Assembly: GCF_024703995.1 (NCBI RefSeq)
Contig: NZ_JAMXQV010000027.1
Span: 62,001 to 126,000, forward strand
Origin: Amycolatopsis iheyensis
GTDB lineage: Bacteria; Actinomycetota; Actinomycetes; Mycobacteriales; Pseudonocardiaceae
Length of the DNA stretch: 64,000 bases
Direction: 5' to 3'
In this document: piece by piece, positions 31,419 to 40,200 of the stretch
Layout of the letters: every line of letters starts with the position of its first letter
Numbering within the stretch: position 1 is the stretch's first letter
Translations under genes and position numbers: made by a program
Notes under the pieces: model-generated
What the model saw: only the letters and a program-made list of their open reading frames with translations
Told to the model about the DNA's origin: nothing
The model's database searches: none

Positions 31419-32981
31419 CTAGACCCGGGAGACGGGCCGGGTCAGCGCCGCGCGGGCGGCGACCTGCAGCTGGACCCGATCGGGTTTGCCCCAGCCGGTC
31501 TTCGGCAGCGACCGGCGGATCTCGATCAGGCCGGGGACGTGGTGGTCGGACAGTGCCTCGGCGACCCGGCGGCGCAGCTGCGCGACGTCGACGACGGTGT
31601 CGGGCTCGGGCACGACGGCGGCGTAGATGTGCGCCACCCGGTCGGTGTCTTCGACCCCGCAGACCGCGGCCTGCGCCACGCCCGGGGCCCGGCTGAGCAC
31701 CTTTTCCACCACCTCGGGGTGGATGGGGACGCCGTTGATGTGCATCAGCTCCGAGAGCCGGCCGATCAGGTGCAGGCGGCCGCCGGCGTCGAGGTGCCCG
31801 AGGTCGCCGGTGTGCAGCCAGCCGTCGCGGACCAGCGGCGTGGGCAGCTTCGCCTCGTGCCAGTAGCCCGCCGACGGCCAGCGCGGGATCGCGCAGACCT
31901 CCCCGACCTCGCCGTCGGGCAGCGCCACGCCGGTTTCCGGGTGCCGGATGCTCAGCGCGTCCGGGTGCACCGGCCGGCCGACGTCCCCGTCGGTGTCCGG
32001 CTCGCCGGACGCGCGCAGCGTGACGACCCCGGCCTCGCCGGTGCCGTACACCTGGATCAGGGCCGGGCCGAAAGCCTCCTGGACCTCCCGCAGCCGCTCC
32101 GGCACCGCGGCGGTGCCGGTGTAGAACAGCTCGGTCAGGCTCGAGGTGTCGGTGCCCGCCCGGTCCGGGTGCGCGGCGAGCGCGAGCAGCTGGGGCATGC
32201 CGAGGAACAGCCGGGTGATCCGGTGCCGGGCGATCGCGCGCAGCACCGCGGCCGCGTCGAACCCGGGGTGCAGCACGACCACGCCCCCGCTGACGAGCGT
32301 GTCGTCCGCGCCGAAGCCGTCGGAGTGGATGAGCGGGGCGGTGATCAGGAAGGTCGACCGGCCGGTGGCCGGCGGCGGCCACGGCGCCGCGGTGGCCATG
32401 TCGTTCTTGACGCCGAACGTCCAGCAGACGCCGTTGCGGCCGCTCATCAGCCGGATCTGGGTGACCACCGCGAGATCGCCGTCGGCGATGTCGGGGCACG
32501 GCGCCACGTCCTCGGCACCGGCGGTGAGGTCCACGGAACCCGGTTGCCCGGCGCCCAGCACGGCGACGACCGGCCGGTCGGCGACGTCCGCGACCAGGTC
32601 CCGCGCCCGGGCCTCGTTGGCCTGGTCGACCGCCAGCAGCCGCACCCCGGCGACCGAGGAGAGGGCGCGGTGCAGCTCGGCGCGCAGCTCGTCGTCGGGC
32701 TCGCCCGGGTGGATCCAGCGCATGTGCGCCGCGGTCGCCCCCACGAAGTTGGCCGCCCACTGCAGGATCAGCGTGGCCGCGGTGTTCGGCTCGGTCAGGA
32801 TGCCGACGACGTCGCCGCGCGTGACGCCCTGGCGGTCCATCGCGGCCGCGGCCCGGCGGGTCGCGGCGGCCAGCTCGCCCGCGCTGTGGAGCACTTCACC
32901 GCTGATCACCGCGGTGCGCTCGGGATCGGCGTCGAACCGGGTCAGCAACTGCTGGACGTAGTGCTCGTGCGTCGTGGTCAT
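31419..32981 (-). CDS. AMP-ligase 2, paralogue with degenerate P-loop (likely inactive)
   Basis: 520 aa, obvious tandem paralogue of the next gene (both start M-TTHEHYVQQLLT-FDADP and end ALTRPVSRV/ALARPVSRV). The A3 P-loop, TQTSGSSGLPKGVCWT in the sister, is TQIRLMSGRNGVCWT here: the Thr-Ser-Gly-Ser core and the Lys are lost and one residue is deleted. A5 (YGTGEAGV) and A8 (GRLSELMHINGVPIHP) also diverge, while the C-terminal GKPDR Lys remains. ATP binding should be impaired. It could be a decaying copy or a non-catalytic partner of ligase 3. The frame is intact and codon use normal. Confidence 0.85.
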   Translation of the reverse strand: MTTTHEHYVQQLLTRFDADPERTAVISGEVLHSAGELAAATRRAAAAMDRQGVTRGDVVGILTEPNTAATLILQWAANFVGATAAHMRWIHPGEPDDELRAELHRALSSVAGVRLLAVDQANEARARDLVADVADRPVVAVLGAGQPGSVDLTAGAEDVAPCPDIADGDLAVVTQIRLMSGRNGVCWTFGVKNDMATAAPWPPPATGRSTFLITAPLIHSDGFGADDTLVSGGVVVLHPGFDAAAVLRAIARHRITRLFLGMPQLLALAAHPDRAGTDTSSLTELFYTGTAAVPERLREVQEAFGPALIQVYGTGEAGVVTLRASGEPDTDGDVGRPVHPDALSIRHPETGVALPDGEVGEVCAIPRWPSAGYWHEAKLPTPLVRDGWLHTGDLGHLDAGGRLHLIGRLSELMHINGVPIHPEVVEKVLSRAPGVAQAAVCGVEDTDRVAHIYAAVVPEPDTVVDVAQLRRRVAEALSDHHVPGLIEIRRSLPKTGWGKPDRVQLQVAARAALTRPVSRV

Positions 32982-33023
32982 CGCCCGGTTTCGCCTTTCC
33001 AGTGCGGGAAAACGCCGATTGCC

Positions 33024-34589
33024 TCAGACCCGGGAGACGGGCCGGGCCAGCGCCGCGCGGCCGTCGGCGCGCAGCTGGGCCCGGTCGGGCTTGCCCGGTC
33101 CGGTCACCGGCAGCTCGCGCCGGATCTCGATCAGGCCGGGAACGTGGTTGTCGGTCAGGGCTTCGGCGACCAGCCGGCGCAGCTCGGCCGGATCCACCTC
33201 CGCACCGGGCTTCGGCACGACGGCGGCGTAGATCCGCTCCACCCGGTCGGCGTCCTCGACCCCGCACACCGCGACCTGGGACACGCCGGGCGCCTGGCTC
33301 AGCACGCGCTCGACCGCCTCGGGGTGGATCCGGATGCCCTTGACCTTCATCATGTCCGCGAGCCGGCCGCTCAGGTGCAGGTAGCCGTCTTCGTCGAAGC
33401 GGCCGAGGTCGCCGGTGCGCACCCAGCCGTCGCGCACGAGCGCCGCGGTCAGCTTCGGCTCGTGCCAGTACCCGACGATCGGCCAGCGCGGGAGCGCGCA
33501 CACCTCGCCGACCTCGCCGGCGGGCAGCGCCGCGCCGGTCTCCGGGTGCCGGACGCTCACCGCGTCCGGGTTCACCGGCCGGCCGACGGTGCCGCACCGG
33601 CGCACGTCGTCGTGGTCGTCCGGGACGAGCATGGTGAGCACGCCCGTCTCGGTCGTGCCGTACACCTGGATCAGCACCGGGCCGAAGATTTCCCGGGCCT
33701 CGCGCAGCCGCAGCGGCGCGCCGGGGCTGCCGGTGTAGATCAGCTCGGTCAGCGTGGACAGGTCGGTGGCCGGCCGGTCCGGGTGCTCGGCGAGCGCGTA
33801 CACCTGCGGGGTGCCGAGGATGAGCCGGCCGATCCGGTACTCCTCGACCGCGCGGAGCACGGCGCCCGCGTCGAACCCGGGGTGCAGCGCGACCATGCCG
33901 CCGGTGATGAGCGTGTCGTCCGCGCCGAACCCACTGGAATGGGTCAGCGGCGCGGTGATCAGGAGGTTGGTCTTGCCGCTGCGGCCGATGGCCGAGGTGG
34001 CCATCTCGTTCTTGACCCCGAAGGTCCAGCAGACGCCCTTGGGCAGGCCGCTCGAGCCACTGGTCTGGGTGATCACCGCGAGGTCGTCGTCGGCGATGTC
34101 CGGGCACGGGACAACGCTTTCGCCGGAGCCGGCGGTGAGGTTCACGGTGTCCGGCTGCCCGGCGCCGAGCACGGCCAGGATCGGGCGGTCCGGGGTGTCC
34201 AGCAGCTCGCGGGCCCGCTCCTCGTTGGGCGGATCGACCGCCAGCACCTTCGCGCCGACGTCGGCGACCACGGCGCGCTGCAGCTCGAGGCGCAGCTCGT
34301 CGTCCGGGACCACCGCGTTCATGCCGCGCACGTGCGCGGCCGTCGCCCCGACGAAGTTGGCCGCCCAGCGCAGGATCAGCGTCGCGGCGGTGTTCGGCTC
34401 GGTCAGGATGCAGACGACGTCACCGCGGCCGACGTGCTGCCCTTCGAGCGCGGCCGCGGCGCGGCGGGTCGCGGCCGCCAATTCCCCGGCGGTGAGAAAA
34501 ACGCCATCACTGACCATCGCGGCACGATCCGGATCGGCGTCGAAATGGGTCAGCAACTGCTGGACGTAATGTTCGTGCGTTGTGCTCAT
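33024..34589 (-). CDS. AMP-dependent acyl ligase 3 (intact copy)
   Basis: 521 aa ANL-family ligase with a complete P-loop (ITQTSGSSGLPKGVCWT), A5 YGTTETGVLTM, A7 VRTGDLGRFDEDGYL, A8 GRLADMMKVKGIRIHP and A10 Lys in TGPGKPDRAQL. It activates a carboxylic acid as its adenylate and probably forms a CoA thioester. It heads the operon ligase 3 / ligase 2 / ligase 1 / P450 and has its own GGGAT promoter at 34646-34680. If the product is rubradirin-like, these ligases could couple pendant acids; that is conjecture. ATG 34589 was chosen from alignment with ligase 2; the longer frame has no support. Confidence 0.9.
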   Translation of the reverse strand: MSTTHEHYVQQLLTHFDADPDRAAMVSDGVFLTAGELAAATRRAAAALEGQHVGRGDVVCILTEPNTAATLILRWAANFVGATAAHVRGMNAVVPDDELRLELQRAVVADVGAKVLAVDPPNEERARELLDTPDRPILAVLGAGQPDTVNLTAGSGESVVPCPDIADDDLAVITQTSGSSGLPKGVCWTFGVKNEMATSAIGRSGKTNLLITAPLTHSSGFGADDTLITGGMVALHPGFDAGAVLRAVEEYRIGRLILGTPQVYALAEHPDRPATDLSTLTELIYTGSPGAPLRLREAREIFGPVLIQVYGTTETGVLTMLVPDDHDDVRRCGTVGRPVNPDAVSVRHPETGAALPAGEVGEVCALPRWPIVGYWHEPKLTAALVRDGWVRTGDLGRFDEDGYLHLSGRLADMMKVKGIRIHPEAVERVLSQAPGVSQVAVCGVEDADRVERIYAAVVPKPGAEVDPAELRRLVAEALTDNHVPGLIEIRRELPVTGPGKPDRAQLRADGRAALARPVSRV

Positions 34590-34645
34590 GACCCGGTTTC
34601 GCCTTCCTGGTCCGGGAAAAAATGCGATCGTGCGCGATGAATCGC

Positions 34646-34680
34646 AGGCTAACCGGCAGGTGCCGTGCCCCCCATCCCTC
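34646..34680 (-). promoter_or_regulatory. Cluster promoter motif (AMP-ligase operon)
   Basis: On the minus strand TGAGGGATGGGGG has GGGAT at 34678-34674 and -10 TAGCCT (34651-34646), spaced 27 nt. The flank closely matches the glycosyltransferase 1 promoter. Confidence 0.8.
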
Positions 34681-34697
34681 ACATTGACGGCAAGGCC

Positions 34698-35693
34698 TCA
34701 GGCGCCCGGACGCAGCCAGCGGTCGACGCGGTCACGCAGTTCGGCCGGAAAGATGTCCTTGCGCAGCAAGCCGTGCACGCCCTTGGGCGGCAGGGGGACG
34801 TCGACGTGGTGGACCTCGGTCTGGTCCGCGTACTGCGTGATGCGGAAGCTCGCCGCCATGCTGCACAGCGCGTGGGCTTCGTGCGGGGTGACGCCGGACG
34901 CCGCGCTGAACCAGCTGATCAGCCCGCGCAGGCAGTCGATCAGCGCGGCTTCCAGGCTGTCGGCCAGCCCGATGCCGATCCAGTGCGTGGCCGTCTCGGC
35001 CAGCGGCCGGGTCAGGCCGAGGTTCTTGTGGAGGTCGTAGCGCATCCGCAGGCGTTCGGCCGTGGACTTCAGCGCGGTCTGGTCCACCAGGCCGTCGCCC
35101 TGCAGGGCGTGGATGTCGCCGAGCCAGATCCGGGCGCCCGGCTTCGCGACGGGCAGGAACAGCGAAGACCCGACGGTGAGCTCGGGCAGGGCGAGGTTGC
35201 CGCCGTGGTCGCCGCCGACGAGCACGCTCGTCTCCTCGTCACCGGCGGGTTCGACCGCGATGACGCCGGGGAACGGGTCGAGCGGCAGCGAAATGCCGTG
35301 GACGTACTCCGCGCGGGTGCGGGTCTCGTCGAACCTGAAGTCGTGGCCGTAGGGCTTGTCGAAGTCGTAGGGCAGCGCGCCGGCGCGGGTGGGGAAGGCG
35401 TTGCCGCCCCAGTCCCCCAGCCGCAGCTCGGTCAGCCGGCACTCGACGACGTCACCGGGTTCGGCGCCGGTCACCTCGACCGGGCCGACGATCTGCCAGG
35501 GGCAGCCGGGGTACTCCTTGCGGAGCCGGGCCCGGTCGGCCGGGGACGAGCCGTACCGCAGCTGGTTCTGCCAGTTGGTCCAGGTGTCGGGGTAGAACAC
35601 CTCGTCACCGGGCTCGATCTTGGCGGCGGGAGCCGCGCCGGGATCGAGCACGCCCGGCCGGACAGTGGCCATTGTGGACTGAACGGTATGCAT
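34698..35693 (-). CDS. Acetamidase/formamidase family protein
   Basis: 331 aa from ATG 35693. Family motifs are PGDVVECRLTEL, VLVGGDHGGNLALPEL, GARIWLGDIHALQGDGLVDQ and a late YADQTEVHHVDVPLP. Acetamidase/formamidase enzymes hydrolyse short amides to acid plus ammonia. The role here is unclear: nitrogen scavenging, or removal of a protecting amide. A promoter-like TTGCCG/TTAGCGT pair ends about 14 nt upstream, so the transcript is almost leaderless. GTG 35708 is an alternative start. It has no GGGAT box and may be a neighbour captured between cluster units. Confidence 0.87.
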   Translation of the reverse strand: MHTVQSTMATVRPGVLDPGAAPAAKIEPGDEVFYPDTWTNWQNQLRYGSSPADRARLRKEYPGCPWQIVGPVEVTGAEPGDVVECRLTELRLGDWGGNAFPTRAGALPYDFDKPYGHDFRFDETRTRAEYVHGISLPLDPFPGVIAVEPAGDEETSVLVGGDHGGNLALPELTVGSSLFLPVAKPGARIWLGDIHALQGDGLVDQTALKSTAERLRMRYDLHKNLGLTRPLAETATHWIGIGLADSLEAALIDCLRGLISWFSAASGVTPHEAHALCSMAASFRITQYADQTEVHHVDVPLPPKGVHGLLRKDIFPAELRDRVDRWLRPGA

Positions 35694-35706
35694 CGTCACG
35701 GCAGCC

Positions 35707-35736
35707 ACGCTAAGCAGCCGAAGACGGGCCCGGCAA
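35707..35736 (-). promoter_or_regulatory. Promoter of the acetamidase gene
   Basis: On the minus strand TTGCCG (35736-35731) and TTAGCGT (35713-35707) are separated by 17 nt. The -10 ends 13 nt before ATG 35693, implying a very short 5' UTR. Confidence 0.45.
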
Positions 35737-35807
35737 GGAACTCCGGCAGGTCAGCGGCCAAGACTGTCAACGTGACTGAGGCGACACCCACCGCCTCGGA
35801 AACGCGA

Positions 35808-35843
35808 AACGCCGCCGGACCGGAACACGGCCAGGCGGCGTTT
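35808..35843. terminator. Hairpin after second IF-1 operon
   Basis: AAACGCCGCC (35808-35817) pairs perfectly with GGCGGCGTTT (35834-35843). It lies downstream of the IF-1 stop and upstream of the acetamidase gene. Confidence 0.65.
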
Positions 35844-35922
35844 GGGTGCGGCGGTGGGTGCGGCGGTGACGCCGATCCTCGTCGAGGACCCGCGCCACTT
35901 CCGCTCCGGCGGGACGCCGGAG

Positions 35923-36150
35923 CTACATCCGGTGCCGGAACGTGATCCGGCCGCGGGTCAGGTCGTAGGGGCTCAGCTCGACCGTCACCGTGTCCTCGGG
36001 AAGGATCTTGATGTAGTGCTTGCGGAGCTTCCCGCTGATGTGCGCGAGAACCTTGTGACCGTTCTCGAGCTCCACGGTGAACTTCGCGTCCTTCAAGCAC
36101 TCCACGATGGTGCCGACTACTTCGATACCCCGGTTGTTCACTTTTGCCAC
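35923..36150 (-). CDS. infA: Translation initiation factor IF-1 paralogue (copy 2)
   Basis: 75 aa, full-length IF-1: NRGIEVVGTIVECL, FTVELENGHKVLAHISGKLR, HYIKILPEDTVTVELSPYDL, TRGRITFRHRM. It is nearer the standard actinobacterial sequence than copy 1 but departs at the N-terminus (AKVNNRG instead of AKKDGA), at ECLKDAKF and at the C-terminus. GTG 36150 lies inside the acetyltransferase gene, 13 nt before its stop, so translation is coupled. It is the distal gene of a leader/GNAT/IF-1 operon directly upstream of the PKS promoter. Likely role (inference): replacement or excess IF-1 that protects initiation from the product. Confidence 0.95.
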   Translation of the reverse strand: MAKVNNRGIEVVGTIVECLKDAKFTVELENGHKVLAHISGKLRKHYIKILPEDTVTVELSPYDLTRGRITFRHRM

Positions 36151-36728
36151 TTCAACTCCAGGCTGTTGCTCGCGCGGCGGGCGCCTACGCCCTCCAACAA
36201 AAGGATGGCCGCGGTGTCGGTTTCGTCGACCTCGGTCGACGCGAGACCGAACCCGCGGGTGTGCACATCGCCCAGCGCGTGGAGCAGCAGCGCTCGGCCG
36301 ATGCCACGGCGCCGCTGGTCGGCACGGACCTCGACGAAGAGGATACGCGCTGGGCGCGGAGTGCCGTCATCCCGCATCGACGACGAAAGCCGGATCACAC
36401 CGATCTCGGCCCCGTCGGCCGTCGCGCGGAACTCGTCACCACCGCCGGTGATGCGCACCCCGGCCGGCGTTTCCGCAGCCCGGGGCAGGTTTGCGAGCTT
36501 CACGAGGTACTGCCGCTCGCGTCGCTCGCCGGTGGAGCCGACACGCCGCCGGTTCGGGGTGGTCTCCGCGTCCTCGGCGCGCCACGCGTCGATGCTGATG
36601 AAGTCCCGCCCGTCCGGCTTGCGCATGGTCTGCCCACGCCCGACCACCAGGTCGTCGAGGGCATGCCACTGGTCCGCGGCGACCCGGTCGATCACCGGTT
36701 CCGCGGTGGGATGTGTGTTGACGTCGAT
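36138..36728 (-). CDS. GNAT acetyltransferase, probable near-cognate AUC start
   Basis: About 196 aa; paralogue of the acetyltransferase at 6414. Shared landmarks are WHALDDLVVGRG, SIDAWR, the acetyl-CoA loop RRRGIGRALLLHALG and the ending ASNSLELKWQ. Roughly 70 residues of the other copy's middle are missing here. The only convincing ribosome site (GGAAGG, ending 8 nt upstream) precedes ATC at 36728, again with no ATG/GTG/TTG in place. An internal GTG at 36695 is the fallback. The matching ATA/ATC placement after GGAAGG in two diverged copies argues for real near-cognate starts. Target unknown; the strict pairing with IF-1 suggests a linked role in protecting initiation. Confidence 0.7.
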   Translation of the reverse strand: MDVNTHPTAEPVIDRVAADQWHALDDLVVGRGQTMRKPDGRDFISIDAWRAEDAETTPNRRRVGSTGERRERQYLVKLANLPRAAETPAGVRITGGGDEFRATADGAEIGVIRLSSSMRDDGTPRPARILFVEVRADQRRRGIGRALLLHALGDVHTRGFGLASTEVDETDTAAILLLEGVGARRASNSLELKWQK

Positions 36729-36732
36729 AACT

Positions 36733-36768
36733 GTCGCCTTCCAAGTGCCTGAGGGGCGCTCTGGCGAC
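36733..36768 (-). promoter_or_regulatory. Potential Shine-Dalgarno-sequestering helix
   Basis: GTCGCC (36768-36763) and GGCGAC (36738-36733) are perfectly complementary on the transcript. Pairing would mask the GGAAGG ribosome site of the acetyltransferase. The 5' element is conserved in the first IF-1 operon. Confidence 0.55.
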
Positions 36769-36775
36769 GTGTACC

Positions 36776-36829
36776 TCAGTCGTCCGCCGTGAGGAGCAGG
36801 GAGAGCACCCACTTCGATCCATCGTTCAC
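36776..36829 (-). CDS. 17-aa leader peptide of second GNAT/IF-1 operon
   Basis: GTG 36829 follows AGGAGGTGAG at 5 nt and opens a 17-codon ORF, MNDGSKWVLSLLLTADD. Length, ribosome site and spacing equal those of the first IF-1 operon. An in-frame GTG at 36856 would extend it to 26 aa, again as in the first operon. The 53 nt from the -10 element to the leader start align without gaps between the operons, with CCGTGAACG and AGGAGGTGAG invariant. The peptide itself is not conserved. The gap to the acetyltransferase start is 47 nt (55 nt in the first operon). Confidence 0.65.
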   Translation of the reverse strand: MNDGSKWVLSLLLTADD

Positions 36830-36867
36830 GGGTCTCACCTCCTGCAGGTCGTTCACGGCCGCGATCA

Positions 36868-36899
36868 ACAATACCAGAGGCGCCGGGGACGGGTACGCA
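36868..36899 (-). promoter_or_regulatory. Extended -10 promoter of second GNAT/IF-1 operon
   Basis: On the minus strand TGGTATTGT gives an extended -10 (TATTGT, 36873-36868) starting 44 nt before the leader GTG, the same distance as in the first operon. The -35 is weak. There is no GGGAT box. Confidence 0.55.
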
Positions 36900-37116
36900 C
36901 GGTAGCTCGTGACGTCGAGCACCTGGGCCGCGGTGGCCGGCCCGGGCAGCGCCGCCACGGGGTGCGATCGCGGTCACACAGCCGCCGCTTCCCGGCGCCC
37001 CCGCGAGCCGGTGCGGCAGCCCACCATCGGGTGAACTGACCAGGTCGCCGCCGCCCCACGCGTCGACCACACGTCGCCCCGACACGAGCGAACGGGGGTT
37101 CGATGCCTCTACCAGG

Positions 37117-37153
37117 CTGAGGGATCCGCCGCCGGCACGGGCGCTTCTAGCCT
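37117..37153 (+). promoter_or_regulatory. Cluster promoter motif (PKS gene)
   Basis: CTGAGGGATCC (37117-37127) is followed by -10 TAGCCT (37148-37153), 27 nt from the first G of GGGAT. The message would start near 37160, giving a 5' UTR of about 70 nt. Confidence 0.82.
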
Positions 37154-37228
37154 CCGGAAAGCGGGCCGAAGGGGTTCACCCATCCGGTGCCCGATGGGGG
37201 TCCGCGCGACGAGAGGACGTGTGATTCC

Positions 37229-40200
37229 GTGCGCGCCGACCTGATCAGGCCCCTCCCCCAGGTGTTGCGGGAGCACGCGGGCGGCTTCGGCGAAAAGGTC
37301 GCCTTCTCCGACCACCGGCGTGCGGTCACCTACGGCGAGCTGGAAGCCCGGACCCGGCGGCTGGCCGGGCACCTGGCCGGCCTCGGGGTGCGCCGCGGCG
37401 ACCGGGTGCTGCTGTGCCTGCGCAACAGCGTGGAGACGCTCGAGAGCTACCTCGCCATCCTGCGCGCGGGCGCGGTCGGCGTGCCGGTCAACCCCGCCTC
37501 CACCGACGCCGAGCTCGGCTACCTCCTCGCCGACAGCGAGGCGGTCCTCGTCATCACCGACCCCGTGCACGTGCCGGGGTTCGTGGCGGCCGGTGTCCCG
37601 CTGCTGGTGACCGGTGACGCGCCGCCCTCCGTCCACGCCTTCCGGGACCTGAGCGAGACCGAGCCCGCGGAACCCGCCCGGGACGACCTCGGCCTGGACG
37701 AGGTGGCCTGGATGTTCTACACGTCCGGGACCACCGGCGAGCCGAAGGGCGTGCTGTCCAGCCAGCGCAACTGCCTGTACTCGGTGGCGGCGAGCTACGT
37801 GCCGATCCCGGGGCTGTCCGCCGACGACCGCGTGCTGTGGCCGTTGCCGTTGTTCCACAGCCTTTCCCACATCGCGTGCGTCCTTTCGGTGACCGCGGTC
37901 GGCGCGACCGCGCGGCTCCTGGACAGCCCCTCGGGCGACGAATTCCTCGAAGCCGCCCAGGAAACCCGGGCCACCTTCGTGGCCGGCGTGCCGACCACCT
38001 ACCACTACATCCTCGAAGCGCGGCGGCAGCGGGAAATCAGCCTGCCGGACCTGCGGATCGGGCTGGTCGGCGGCGCGGTCGCCGGCGCCGAGCTGAGCCG
38101 GTCGTTCCACGACGGGTTCGGGGTGCCACTGGTCGACGCCTACGGCAGCACCGAAACCTGCGGCGCCATCACCATGACCCCGCCGGACGGCGAGCGCGTC
38201 GACGGGTCGTGCGGGCTCCCGGTGCCCGGTGTCGACGTCCGGATCGTCGACCCGGACACCGGTCACGACGTGCCGGCCGACGTCGAAGGCGAAGTGTGGG
38301 TGCGCGGCCCGAACGTGACTTCGGGCTACCACAACAAACCCGAGGCGACCGCACGCGCGTTCCGGGACGGCTGGTACCGCACCGGTGACCTCGCGAGCCG
38401 CGACGCCGCCGGGTACTTCACCATCCGCGGCCGGGTCAGCGACCTGATCATCCGGGGCGGGGAGAACGTGCACCCCGAGGAGATCGAGGCGGTGCTGCGT
38501 GCCGCGCCGGGGATCGCCGACGTCGCCGTCGCCGGCCGGCCGCACGAGGTCCTGGGCGAGGTGCCCGTCGCCTACGTGGTCCCGGACGCCGAGGGCGTCG
38601 ACCTCGCCGCCGTGCTCGCGCGGTGCCGCCACGAGCTGACCGCGTTCAAGGTGCCCGAAGAGATCTACGAAGTCGCCGCCGTGCCGCGGACCGTGTCGGG
38701 CAAGATCCAGCGCCGCCGGCTGGCCGAGCAGCCCGCCCTGCTGCGCTACACCGCGAGCGGGTCGCACGACGGCGTCCTGCGCCTGCGCTGGGTGCCCGCG
38801 CCGGTCCGCGGCGACAGCGGCCCCGCCCCGGCCATCATCACCGCCGCCGAGCTGGCCACGGCCGAGCCCGCCGAGCTGACCGTCCTCGTCGCCCCCGACC
38901 TGCCGGCGGATCCGGCGGAAAGCCGGGCCGAGACCGGGCGGCTGGTCGAAGCCGTGACGGCGTGGGCCGCCCGCACCGAAGCGGGGCACCTGGTCCTGCT
39001 GACCCGGGGTGCGGTGGCCGCGTCGGCCGGCGACGAGCCCGCCGATCCGGCCGGGTCCGCGCTGGCGGCCGCGACCGCCCGGGCGCTGGGCCCCCGCGCG
39101 ATCCTGGTCGACCTGGACGACGCGTCGCCGGCCGAGGCCGTGCCGTACGCGGGCCTGCGCGGCGACCCGCGCTGGGCGGTGCGGTCCGGGCAGCTCCTGG
39201 TGGCCCGGCTGACCCGCCAGGAGGTCGCGGACACCTCGCCGCGGCAGCAGTGGGCGGCTCTCGACGGCGTCGTCGTGCTGACGGGCGCGGACACCCCACG
39301 CGGCGAGGCCGTGACCCGCCACCTGGAAGCCTTCCTCCCGGCCGGGCGCCTGGTGCTGCTCGACGGCGACACCGAATGGGCGCCGTCCGGCCCCGTCGCC
39401 GCGGTGATCCTCGCCGACGGCGACCCCGCGCTGGCCGCGAAACTGAGCGACGCCACGGCTTCCGAGCGGACCGCGTTCCTCGCGATCGTCGACTCGGTCA
39501 AGAGCACCGAGGCGGCCGCGGTGGTCCAGGAGCGCCGCCGGCGCGGCCTGGGTGGCGCGGTCCTCACCTGGGGCGCCGCGGCCGACGACGCTCCGCCCGC
39601 GCAGTGGGCGCGAGACGGGCTCCACGCCCTCGACACCTTCATCACCGGCACGGACCCGGCGCCGTTGTTCGCGCTGCGCCCACCCCGGCCGGAGCCGGGG
39701 GCTTTCGTGCCCCCGCTGCTGCGCGGCTTCTTCGCCGAGCCGGCCACCGCGCTGGACGACACCTCGGCCGCGCTCCGAGCCGAGCTGGCCGGCCTCGACC
39801 GGCACGGGCAGCGCACGCTGCTCCAGGCCCTGGTCCGCGAGGAAACCGCGGCGACGCTCAACCGGCCCGGCGCCGCCGACGTCCCGGCCGACCGGGCGTT
39901 CCGCGACCTGGGCTGCAGCTCGGTCGCGCTCGTCGAGCTGCGCACGCGGCTGATGGCCAAGACCGGCCTGAAACTGCCGACCGGGACGGCGTTCGACCAC
40001 CCGACCCCGCGCGCGCTGGCCGATTTCCTGCACGCCGAGCTGACCGGCGGCCCGGCGGCCGAGACCACGGTCACCACGCCGGCCGCGTCCGACGAGCCGA
40101 TCGCGATCGTCGGCATGGCCTGCCGGCTGCCGGGCGGGATCGCCGGGCCGGCCGACGTGTGGCGGCTGGTCAGCGAGGGCCGGGAGGCGTCCGGGCCGTT

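Noticed and set aside
29713..34589. Aminocoumarin (NovH/NovL-type) genes expected for rubradirin itself
   Set aside because: The three ligases are stand-alone AMP ligases without carrier domains. No amide-synthetase or tyrosine NRPS signature was seen in the window, so identity with rubradirin is not claimed.
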